Shown: positions 1 to 5,443 of the stretch, in pieces | How the letters are laid out: each line of letters opens with the position of its first letter | How positions within the stretch are numbered: the first letter of the stretch is position 1 | From: Bacteroidota bacterium | GTDB taxonomy: Bacteria > Bacteroidota > Bacteroidia > UBA8524 | DNA: 5,860 nt | Assembly: GCA_003531115.1 (NCBI GenBank) | Contig: DQHT01000067.1 | Location: forward strand, 1 to 5,860 | Direction of reading: 5' to 3' | The notes under the pieces: generated by a model | Told to the model about the DNA's origin: nothing | Seen by the model: only the letters and a program-made list of their open reading frames with translations | The model's database searches: none | Translations under genes and position numbers: made by a program

Positions 1-1704
1 CATGAGGTGGGTGGCCGAGTGGTTGTTGGTGGTATCGCGGCGTTTTACCTGATCGACATGGGCCACAAAAGCTGCCTCAGGATTTTCCGGGAATTTTTCG
101 GCGATATGGATGATCAGGTTATTCTCTTTCTGGGTATCGATGATCCGGATCTTCTCGTTGGCCGACTGGATAAAACCCGTGTCGCCGACTTGTCCGCCGC
201 TTTCCGCATAAAAAGGCGTACGGTCAAAAACCAGCTGGATCAGGTCTTTATTCTTTTGTTTTACCGAGCGCATGCGGGTGATCTGCACTTCTGCTTCCAG
301 GGTATCATAACCCACAAATTCGCAGGCATCGCCGGGTCGTACGATGATCCAGTCGCCCGAAGACTGGGTAGTCGCTTTGCGGGAGCGGGATTTTTGTTCT
401 TCGAGGAGGCGGTTGAATTCGGGGAGGTCTACCTGGATACCATCATCAGCAAGGATCAGGTTGGTAAGGTCGATAGGGAAACCACATTCATCATACAGTT
501 TAAAGGCAAATGAACCGGCAAGAATCTTTTCTGAATTTGTATGGATGGATTTTTCACTTTTAATCAGGTTCAATCCATTTTCCAAAGTCCTTAAAAACCC
601 CAACTCCTCCTCCCTCACCACATTTTCAATAAATGCCAGTTTAGCCTTCATCTCCGGGAAAATGCCTGCAAACCCTTCTGCCAGAGTTGGTATCATCTCA
701 TACAAAAGCGGTTCTTTCCGGTCGAGGAAAGTGAAATAGTAACGAACTGCTCTTCTTAATATCCTTCTAATGACATAGCCCGCACCGTTATTTGATGGTA
801 GCTGTCCGTCGAGGATCGCAAAAGAGATTGTGCGGATATGGTCGGCCAAAACACGCATGGCGATATCGGTCTTCTCTTCTTTTCCATATGCTTTTCCTGT
901 TTTCTCTTCCACCAAACGGATCAAGGGCATAAACACATCAGTATCATAGTTGGAGGCTTTTCCTTCAATAGCCCGGCACAAACGTTCGAAACCCATTCCT
1001 GTATCCACGTGTTTGGCAGGAAGATTTTCCAGGCTTCCATCCGCTTTCCGGTTAAACTCCATAAACACAAGGTTCCAGATCTCGATCACCTGGGGATGGT
1101 CGTTATTCACCAGTGTACGGGCATCCACAGCTTTTCTTTCCGCGTCGGTACGGAGGTCCACATGGATCTCGGAACAAGGTCCGCAAGGTCCGGTGTCTCC
1201 CATCTCCCAGAAATTATCTTTTTTATTGCCCAATAAGATCCGGTCTTCGGCGATCCACTTTTTCCATTCGTTTTTAGCATCGGTGTCGAAGGCCAGGTTT
1301 TCAGAAGCGTCGCCTTCAAAGACGGTAACATAGAGGCGGTCCGGAGAAAGTCCGTAAACCTTGGTTAGCAGCTCCCAGGCCCATTCGATGGCTTCGGTTT
1401 TAAAATAATCGCCAAAGCTCCAGTTTCCCAGCATCTCAAACATGGTATGGTGGTAAGTATCCACCCCCACTTCTTCGAGGTCATTGTGTTTACCGCTTAC
1501 CCGGAGGCACTTTTGGGTATCGGCCACCCGTTTGTATTTCGGAACTTCATTGCCCAGGAACAGGTCTTTAAACTGGTTCATGCCGGCATTGGTAAACATC
1601 AGGGTAGGGTCGTTTTTCACCACGATGGGTGCCGAAGGAACGATCTGATGGCCTTTGGAAGCAAAAAAGTCTAAAAACTGCTGACGGATCAAATTTGAAC
1701 TCAT
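1..1704 (-). CDS. alaS: Alanyl-tRNA synthetase, N-terminal 568 residues (3' end outside window)
   Basis: Class II aminoacyl-tRNA synthetase that charges tRNA-Ala with alanine in the cytoplasm and hydrolyses mischarged Ser/Gly-tRNA-Ala. I translated the minus strand from the ATG at 1704-1702; the frame stays open to base 1. Visible landmarks: AGMNQFK (residues 40-46), [11 protein letters not shown] (from 85), GDTGPCGP (169-176) and [10 protein letters not shown] (233-242) of the aminoacylation core; [12 protein letters not shown] near the end of the tRNA-recognition region; [11 protein letters not shown] (497-507) of the editing domain. The final codons read HSATHLM, the HxxxH zinc pair (H562, H566) of the editing site. 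The family is about 870-880 residues, so roughly a third, including the later zinc ligands and the C-terminal domain, lies beyond the left edge. The start is secure because an in-frame stop lies only three codons upstream (1716-1714). No frameshift or missing core residue is seen. No Shine-Dalgarno is visible. It is divergent from the M23 peptidase gene. Confidence 0.97.
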   Translation of the reverse strand, partial: MSSNLIRQQFLDFFASKGHQIVPSAPIVVKNDPTLMFTNAGMNQFKDLFLGNEVPKYKRVADTQKCLRVSGKHNDLEEVGVDTYHHTMFEMLGNWSFGDYFKTEAIEWAWELLTKVYGLSPDRLYVTVFEGDASENLAFDTDAKNEWKKWIAEDRILLGNKKDNFWEMGDTGPCGPCSEIHVDLRTDAERKAVDARTLVNNDHPQVIEIWNLVFMEFNRKADGSLENLPAKHVDTGMGFERLCRAIEGKASNYDTDVFMPLIRLVEEKTGKAYGKEEKTDIAMRVLADHIRTISFAILDGQLPSNNGAGYVIRRILRRAVRYYFTFLDRKEPLLYEMIPTLAEGFAGIFPEMKAKLAFIENVVREEELGFLRTLENGLNLIKSEKSIHTNSEKILAGSFAFKLYDECGFPIDLTNLILADDGIQVDLPEFNRLLEEQKSRSRKATTQSSGDWIIVRPGDACEFVGYDTLEAEVQITRMRSVKQKNKDLIQLVFDRTPFYAESGGQVGDTGFIQSANEKIRIIDTQKENNLIIHIAEKFPENPEAAFVAHVDQVKRRDTTNNHSATHLM

Positions 1705-1756
1705 GGGTGTAAATTATATCTGTAAACCTTAAAACTCCTAAAAAGTTTTTTGGCCG

Positions 1757-1764
1757 TATCTTTG
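1757..1764 (+). promoter_or_regulatory. Candidate M23 peptidase promoter, -7 element TATCTTTG
   Basis: TATCTTTG matches TAnnTTTG on the plus strand. A start near 1771 would leave a leader of about 44 bases before the ATG at 1815. No clear -33 box sits 19-21 bases upstream. The same bases also fit a sigma-54 layout loosely: TGGC at 1751-1754 and TTG at 1762-1764 have the spacing of TGGCACG-N4-TTGC, although ACG and the final C do not match. Which sigma factor applies cannot be decided here. Confidence 0.4.
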
Positions 1765-1785
1765 TGCGTATACAAAAATTGTTCG

Positions 1786-1793
1786 CAAAGATA
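1786..1793 (-). promoter_or_regulatory. Candidate alaS promoter, -7 element TATCTTTG
   Basis: Read on the minus strand this is TATCTTTG, a full match to the Bacteroidota primary-sigma -7 consensus TAnnTTTG. Transcription would begin near 1779, giving an alaS leader of about 75 bases. I find no convincing -33 TTG at the expected 19-21 base spacing (about 1812-1818), so the call rests on one box. Confidence 0.4.
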
Positions 1794-1814
1794 TAACGCC
1801 CTGCTAATCCACTT

Positions 1815-2783
1815 ATGAAGAAAGCGAAGTATTTTTTTAACCCGCATAACCTCAAGTTTGAGCGGGTGCGCCATAGTTTTTGGACGCAGTTTGTTCGGGT
1901 ATTCGGATTTCTCTCCGCCTCCCTTGTATTCGCCGCGTTGATCCTTATCGGAGCTTATGCCTGGATCGATTCACCAAAAGAGAAGCAACTCAAGCGGGAA
2001 ATCGCCCAGTACAAGCTGCAAATGAAGATCATGGACCAGCGAGTGGAAGACATGAACGGCATGCTTGCCGAATTGGCCGACCGCGACGACAATATTTACC
2101 GGGCCATATTTGAGGCCGATCCCCTTCCTGAAAACGTGAGAAAAGCCGGATTTGGTGGTGTAGAGCGTTATAAAGAGCTGTCAGGATACGAAAATTCAGA
2201 AATACTCATTAACCTCACCAAAAAGGTAGACCAACTCAGTAACCGTATGGTGGTGCAGAGTAATTCGTATGACCAGCTGGCTAAACTTGCTGCCCGGAAA
2301 AACGATATGCTGGCTTCCATCCCCGCCATTCAACCCGTTTCCAACCGTGACCTGAAACGAATGGCTTCGGGATTTGGTTACCGCATCCATCCGATCTATA
2401 AAACGCATAAAATGCATACAGGTATGGATTTTTCGGCACCTGTAGGAACAGATATTTATTCAACCGGAAACGGAAAAGTGATCAAAGCCGAATACGACAG
2501 GGGCTATGGATACCATGTAATTATCGACCACGGATTTGGCTACCAGACCCTTTATGGACATATGAGTAAAATCACCGTAAAACGCGGTCAGGAGATCAAA
2601 CGTGGTGAAGTAATCGGACTTATTGGCAACTCGGGAACCTCCACCGCACCTCACCTGCATTATGAGGTGATCAAAAACGGCACGAAGATCAATCCCGTCA
2701 ACTTCTATTTCAACGACCTCACACCGGAGGAATACGACAAGGTGCTGGAGATCTCCAGTCAGCCGAACCAGTCGTTTGACTAA
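1815..2783 (+). CDS. Membrane-anchored M23 family metallopeptidase (peptidoglycan endopeptidase)
   Basis: 322-residue cell-wall hydrolase of the LytM/M23 zinc peptidase family, expected to cut peptide bridges of peptidoglycan from the periplasmic face of the inner membrane. After a basic N-terminus, one hydrophobic segment (about residues 26-51) serves as an uncleaved anchor. Residues 54-100 and 126-168 are charged and heptad-like, probably a helical or coiled-coil stalk. The M23 domain covers about 185-297: H201 and D205 (HTGMD), H249 (YGHM), and H280/H282 (HLH), so zinc ligands and catalytic histidines are all present and the enzyme should be active rather than a degenerate LytM regulator. 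A 25-residue acidic/polar tail follows. The ATG at 1815 is the first after an in-frame stop at 1794-1796; no Shine-Dalgarno is seen. From memory, Bacteroidota often keep such a peptidase beside alaS. Exact substrate bond and physiological role (growth, division) are not readable from sequence. Confidence 0.92.
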   Translation: MKKAKYFFNPHNLKFERVRHSFWTQFVRVFGFLSASLVFAALILIGAYAWIDSPKEKQLKREIAQYKLQMKIMDQRVEDMNGMLAELADRDDNIYRAIFEADPLPENVRKAGFGGVERYKELSGYENSEILINLTKKVDQLSNRMVVQSNSYDQLAKLAARKNDMLASIPAIQPVSNRDLKRMASGFGYRIHPIYKTHKMHTGMDFSAPVGTDIYSTGNGKVIKAEYDRGYGYHVIIDHGFGYQTLYGHMSKITVKRGQEIKRGEVIGLIGNSGTSTAPHLHYEVIKNGTKINPVNFYFNDLTPEEYDKVLEISSQPNQSFD

Positions 2784-2858
2784 TTTTTTGAGCTTCTTCT
2801 GCCAAAAGTTTCCGGAAATATTGGGATTATTGCATACTACCAATGCGAAGGTGGTTAT

Positions 2859-2880
2859 GGGTTTTGGGTTCAGGGTTGGG
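2859..2880 (+). other. Canonical G-quadruplex motif in intergenic spacer
   Basis: Four GGG tracts at 2859-2861, 2866-2868, 2873-2875 and 2878-2880 are separated by loops of 4, 4 and 2 bases. This meets the G3N1-7 four-tract rule on the plus (non-template) strand. It lies 76 bases after the M23 stop and 159 bases before the VOC start. Folding in vivo is not shown. Confidence 0.5.
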
Positions 2881-2893
2881 CTGACAAAAATTT

Positions 2894-2930
2894 CTCTGTG
2901 ACCTCTGTGTAATCCTCCGTGAACTCTGTG
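2894..2930 (+). repeat. Four-box CTCTGTG direct repeat
   Basis: CTCTGTG occurs at 2894, 2903 and 2924, and CTCCGTG at 2915, giving start-to-start spacings of 9, 12 and 9 bases. The block is followed by GTTAAAT. Similar CTCTGTG-rich strings ending in a GTTAAA-like tail are, from memory, scattered through intergenic DNA of many environmental bacteria. That recollection could not be checked here. No protein or RNA function can be assigned. Confidence 0.6.
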
Positions 2931-2970
2931 GTTAAATAGAGGATCACCCTATGCTCCCCATATCCATAAG

Positions 2971-2991
2971 CTATGGTCTATGGTCTATGGT
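2971..2991 (+). repeat. Tandem 7-bp repeat, three copies of CTATGGT
   Basis: Three perfect head-to-tail copies of CTATGGT fill 2971-2991. Just upstream, CCATA (2964-2968) is the reverse complement of TATGG (2972-2976), with a 3-base loop, so a small hairpin is possible at the left border. The copy number looks like a slippage-prone tract. It sits 48 bases before the VOC start codon. Confidence 0.75.
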
Positions 2992-3038
2992 CAATTACTT
3001 CTTTTCCCATATCTTCACCTTACAACTATCAAGAAGCC

Positions 3039-3887
3039 ATGAAAGAACAAATCACCCCTTGCTTTTGGTTTGATGGAAAAGCCAAAGAAGCCGCTGCATT
3101 TTATTGTCAGAATTTTAAAGGTGCCCGGATAAGCGACGAATCACCAATGGTAACGGAATTTGAGTTGGCCGGACAACGTTTTCTCTGCCTCGACGGCGGA
3201 CCCATGTTCACCCCCAACCCTTCCGTTTCTTTTTTCTATATCTGCGAAACGGAGGAAGAAATTGATGCCCTCTGGAAAGCTTTTGAAAAAGGGGCTAAGG
3301 TTCTGATGCCTTTGGATGCCTATCCCTGGAGCAAAAAATACGGCTGGATCCAGGATAAATACGGAATTTCCTGGCAGTTCTCGTTTAGTAAAATGGAGGA
3401 TGTGGGGCAAAAGGTTACCCCCTGCCTGATGTTTACCGGGGACCAATATGGAAAGGCCGAAGACGCCATGAACCATTACGCTTCCATTTTCGATAACTTC
3501 AAACTGGACGGGATCATGCGTTATGGCGCCGGTGAGGACCCGGATAAGGAAGGCCTGGTGAAACATGCCCAGTTCGCCATGAACGGACAAAAATTCATGG
3601 TCATGGATAGTGCCGGTCCGCATTCTTTTTCTTTTAGTGAAGGCATTTCCCTGACCATCTATTGCGATACCCAGGAAGAGATCGACTATTACTGGTCGAA
3701 GCTGACTGCCGGAGGAAAGGAAAGCATGTGCGGCTGGCTGGCCGACAAATATGGCGTTTGGTGGCAGGTGATCCCGTCCATGTTGGGAAAGCTTATGAGC
3801 GATCCGGACAAAGCGGGAAAAACAGCACAGGCATTTATGCAAATGAAAAAGTTCAATATTGAACAACTCATCCAGGCATCGCTTTAA
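3039..3887 (+). CDS. Tandem VOC / PhnB-like (3-demethylubiquinone-9 3-methyltransferase-fold) protein
   Basis: 282-residue cytoplasmic protein made of two vicinal-oxygen-chelate (glyoxalase-like) domains of the PhnB/3-dmu-9_3-mt type. Domain 1 (about 1-118) begins TPCFWFDGKAKEAAAFY and ends GWIQDKYGISWQ (102-113); domain 2 (about 125-245) begins TPCLMFTGDQYGKAEDA and ends GWLADKYGVWWQ (232-243), showing an internal duplication with a period of about 130 residues. The pair of domains should form one intramolecular VOC unit. A 37-residue helical tail follows. Despite the Pfam-style name, no methyltransferase activity is implied; members are mostly of unknown substrate. I chose the ATG at 3039 because MKEQITPC matches the usual domain edge. 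An in-frame ATG at 2973 would add 22 residues encoded partly by the CTATGGT repeat and is not credible. No promoter box or Shine-Dalgarno is obvious. It is not obviously linked in function to either neighbour. Confidence 0.9.
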   Translation: MKEQITPCFWFDGKAKEAAAFYCQNFKGARISDESPMVTEFELAGQRFLCLDGGPMFTPNPSVSFFYICETEEEIDALWKAFEKGAKVLMPLDAYPWSKKYGWIQDKYGISWQFSFSKMEDVGQKVTPCLMFTGDQYGKAEDAMNHYASIFDNFKLDGIMRYGAGEDPDKEGLVKHAQFAMNGQKFMVMDSAGPHSFSFSEGISLTIYCDTQEEIDYYWSKLTAGGKESMCGWLADKYGVWWQVIPSMLGKLMSDPDKAGKTAQAFMQMKKFNIEQLIQASL

Positions 3888-3934
3888 AAAGAATTTGTCT
3901 CTGATTTTAAAGCCTTTAAGGGTATATATAAAAA

Positions 3935-3942
3935 TTAATTTG
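3935..3942 (+). promoter_or_regulatory. Candidate promoter (-7 box TTAATTTG) for the SAM-I leader
   Basis: TTAATTTG matches seven of eight positions of the TAnnTTTG layout (second base T instead of A). It lies in the A/T-rich stretch 3921-3941, 52 bases before the riboswitch P1 stem, so transcription would begin near 3949. No TTG is found at the -33 position. It is the best candidate between the VOC stop and the aptamer, but weak. Confidence 0.35.
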
Positions 3943-3993
3943 CGTGAATCCTTATCCGAGGGCTAATATTGCGGCACGTTCTTACGAATTATT

Positions 3994-4100
3994 CTTATCC
4001 AGAAAGACAGAGGGAATTGACCCAATGAAGTCTTGGCAACCCTTTCATGCGAGTGAAAGAAGGTGCCACATTCAACTCCGGGAGACCGGAGAAAGATAAG
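3994..4100 (+). ncRNA. SAM-I (S-box) riboswitch aptamer
   Basis: Cis-acting S-adenosylmethionine sensor in the 5' leader of the methionine genes. All four stems can be drawn by eye: P1 CTTATC (3994-3999) with GATAAG (4095-4100); P2 AAGAC (4004-4008) with GTCTT (4030-4034), plus GGG (4012-4014) with CCC (4021-4023); P3 GGC..CC (4035-4041) with GG.GCC (4062-4067), continuing as CTTTCA (4042-4047) with TGAAAG (4054-4059); P4 CTCCGG (4076-4081) with CCGGAG (4086-4091), capped by a GAGA tetraloop. Family signatures AGAGGGA, CCCAATGAAG, GGCAACC and AGGTGCCA are present. The pseudoknot pairs loop-2 UUGA (4017-4020) with J3/4 UCAA (4072-4075). With a terminator 39 bases downstream, it should be an OFF switch: bound SAM keeps P1 closed and lets the terminator form. 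The gene that follows is a methionine-pathway enzyme, consistent with the class. Confidence 0.96.
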
Positions 4101-4138
4101 TTAGAAAACAGCCTGAAACATAGTTAAATCCTATACAC

Positions 4139-4170
4139 AAGCTCTTCTGACCTGTCGGAAGAGCTTTTTT
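4139..4170 (+). terminator. Intrinsic terminator of the SAM-I riboswitch (expression platform)
   Basis: Strand 4139-4151 pairs with 4154-4166: AAGCTCTTC against GAAGAGCTT, extended by a U-G pair and GA/TC. This gives about 12 base pairs with a CCTG loop (4151-4154), and six T residues cover 4165-4170. It lies 95 bases before the PLP-enzyme ATG, so it terminates the leader and does not end an upstream gene's coding transcript. A competing antiterminator is possible: GUUAGAA (4100-4106) can pair with UUCUGAC (4145-4151), seven pairs including one G-U, which would break the terminator's 5' arm. Folding energies were not computed. Confidence 0.9.
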
Positions 4171-4218
4171 GTTAAAGGCCCTTTCAGCAGGTGTTTTCTC
4201 TCCGCCGCTTTGGATTTG

Positions 4219-4269
4219 ATGGTTTGCATGGAACAAAAAAGTTTCACCCTTAAACCCAAAGTAACATGA
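4219..4269 (+). CDS. Possible 16-residue leader ORF overlapping the PLP-enzyme start (ATGA)
   Basis: ATG at 4219 opens a 16-codon frame, MVCMEQKSFTLKPKVT, ending at TGA 4267-4269. This stop overlaps the downstream ATG (4266-4268) as ATGA, the arrangement typical of translational coupling. A second in-frame ATG at 4228 would give 13 residues. It begins 48 bases after the terminator, so it would be translated only on read-through transcripts. There is no recognisable domain and no clear ribosome binding site, and a frame this short can arise by chance. I list it as a candidate only. Confidence 0.2.
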   Translation: MVCMEQKSFTLKPKVT

Positions 4270-5432
4270 AAGAAACAACCAAGCTCCTTCACAGCATTCC
4301 GGTCGACGAACTTACCGGAGCGATTTCAACCCCCATTTATCAAACATCCACCTATGTTCAGGAAGCACCCGGGGTGAACAAAGGCTACGACTACGCCCGG
4401 AGCAATAATCCGACACGAAAAGTGCTGGAGGACCTGATCGCCGGACTTGAAAGCGGTAGCAACGGCTATGCTTTTGCCAGCGGCCTCGCGGCCATTGATG
4501 CGGTAGTCAAACTCCTGAGCTCAGGCGACGAGATCGTAGCGGTGGATGATATCTATGGAGGAGCTTTTCGGCTTTTTACCCATATCTATCAAAAATTCGG
4601 GATCACGGTAAAATATGTGGATGCAACAGACCCTGCCAACATTGCCCATGCAATCACCCCGGCGACCAAACTGATCTGGATCGAGTCGCCAACAAACCCT
4701 ACGCTTAAAATTGCCGATATCGCTGCGATTGCAAAAATTGCGAAGGCCAAAGGGGTTTTGCTCTGTGTCGACAATACCTTCGCCTCCCCTGCTTCCCAGA
4801 AACCTATCGAACTGGGAGCTGACCTTGTCATCCATTCAGCCACCAAGTATCTGGCCGGACACAGTGACCTGATCGCCGGCCTCGTCGTAACGAAAACCGA
4901 GGAACTCGGTGAGCAGATCAAATTCATTCAAAATGCTTCCGGGGCCATACTCGCCCCTTTCGACAGCTGGCTGGTGATCCGGGGGATAGAAACTCTTTCG
5001 TTACGGGTTAAACAGCATAGCGAAAATGCCCAACAAATTGCGGAATACCTGCTCACCCAGCCTTTGGTGAAGAACGTGTATTATCCGGGACTCCCCCAAC
5101 ATAAAAATCATGAGGTCGCAAATAAGCAGCAACGGTATGCCGGAGGGGTGATCAGTTTTGACCTGAAGATCGACGACAAAGAACTGGCTACCCAATTGGT
5201 GAGCAGCACCCGCTTTTTTAAACTGGCGGAAAGTCTGGGCGGGGTTAAAAGTTTGATCTGTCTGCCCTGCGAGATGACCCACAAATCCATACCTGCGGAA
5301 AAACGCCGGGCAGCCGGGGTAAGCGACAGTTTGATACGCCTTTCGGTAGGCCTCGAAGATGTGGAGGACCTGATCGAAGACCTGCAGGTTCAGTTCGTTG
5401 CCCTTAGCAAAAAAGTATCCATCACCGCTTAA
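4266..5432 (+). CDS. metB: Cystathionine gamma-synthase-type PLP enzyme (Cys/Met metabolism family)
   Basis: 388-residue PLP-dependent enzyme of the Cys/Met transsulfuration family, expected to use an acylated homoserine with cysteine (cystathionine) or sulfide (homocysteine) in methionine synthesis. Landmarks: YDYARSNNPTR (41-51; Y43 and R45 contact the cofactor phosphate of the partner subunit), ASGLAA (71-76), DDIYGG (94-99; Y97 stacks on PLP), ESPTNP (140-145), VDNTFASP (168-175; D169 binds the pyridine nitrogen), HSATKYLAGHSD (190-201; K194 is the Schiff-base lysine), ESLGGVKSL (322-330) and LIRLSVGLE (356-364; R358 binds substrate carboxylate). Length equals E. coli MetB (386). E322 fits gamma-synthase/gamma-lyase rather than beta-lyase, and G99 in place of the methionine gamma-lyase cysteine argues against that enzyme. 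The SAM-I leader supports a biosynthetic role. Cystathionine gamma-lyase or O-acylhomoserine sulfhydrylase activity cannot be excluded. It is followed after 11 bases by homoserine dehydrogenase. Confidence 0.9.
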   Translation: MKETTKLLHSIPVDELTGAISTPIYQTSTYVQEAPGVNKGYDYARSNNPTRKVLEDLIAGLESGSNGYAFASGLAAIDAVVKLLSSGDEIVAVDDIYGGAFRLFTHIYQKFGITVKYVDATDPANIAHAITPATKLIWIESPTNPTLKIADIAAIAKIAKAKGVLLCVDNTFASPASQKPIELGADLVIHSATKYLAGHSDLIAGLVVTKTEELGEQIKFIQNASGAILAPFDSWLVIRGIETLSLRVKQHSENAQQIAEYLLTQPLVKNVYYPGLPQHKNHEVANKQQRYAGGVISFDLKIDDKELATQLVSSTRFFKLAESLGGVKSLICLPCEMTHKSIPAEKRRAAGVSDSLIRLSVGLEDVEDLIEDLQVQFVALSKKVSITA

Positions 5433-5443
5433 ACAGAAGAAAC

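Noticed and set aside
7..1674. Plus-strand open frames (for example 7-513, 344-739, 838-1236, 1447-1674)
   Set aside because: They are antisense to alaS, whose minus-strand frame is continuous and carries all expected motifs; the plus-strand translations show no recognisable domain.
2757..2789. Intrinsic terminator at the end of the M23 gene
   Set aside because: A T6 run (2784-2789) follows only a 5-bp AGTCA/TGACT stem with a large loop, or a 4-bp AGTC/GACT stem, inside coding sequence; too weak to call.
2809..2818. Perfect palindrome TTTCCGGAAA
   Set aside because: Ten bases long, single copy in the window, with no T tract and no partner site; likely chance.
2973..3038. N-terminal extension of the VOC protein from ATG 2973
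   Set aside because: The 22 extra residues are encoded by the CTATGGT repeat and spacer, and resemble nothing before the usual domain start at MKEQITPC.
3141..3866. A 241-codon minus-strand frame opposite the VOC gene
   Set aside because: Its protein is low in recognisable order (Cys/His/Phe-rich), has no domain I recognise, and is fully explained as the antisense shadow of a well-supported two-domain gene.
3907..3919. TTAAAG/CTTTAA hairpin after the VOC gene as a terminator
   Set aside because: The stem is A/T-rich with almost no loop, and no T tract follows; insufficient for an intrinsic terminator.
4266..5432. Methionine gamma-lyase or cystathionine beta-lyase identity
   Set aside because: The active-site cysteine typical of methionine gamma-lyase is glycine here (YGG, residue 99), and the beta-lyase tyrosine position is occupied by E322 (ESLGG), favouring the gamma-synthase/gamma-lyase group.
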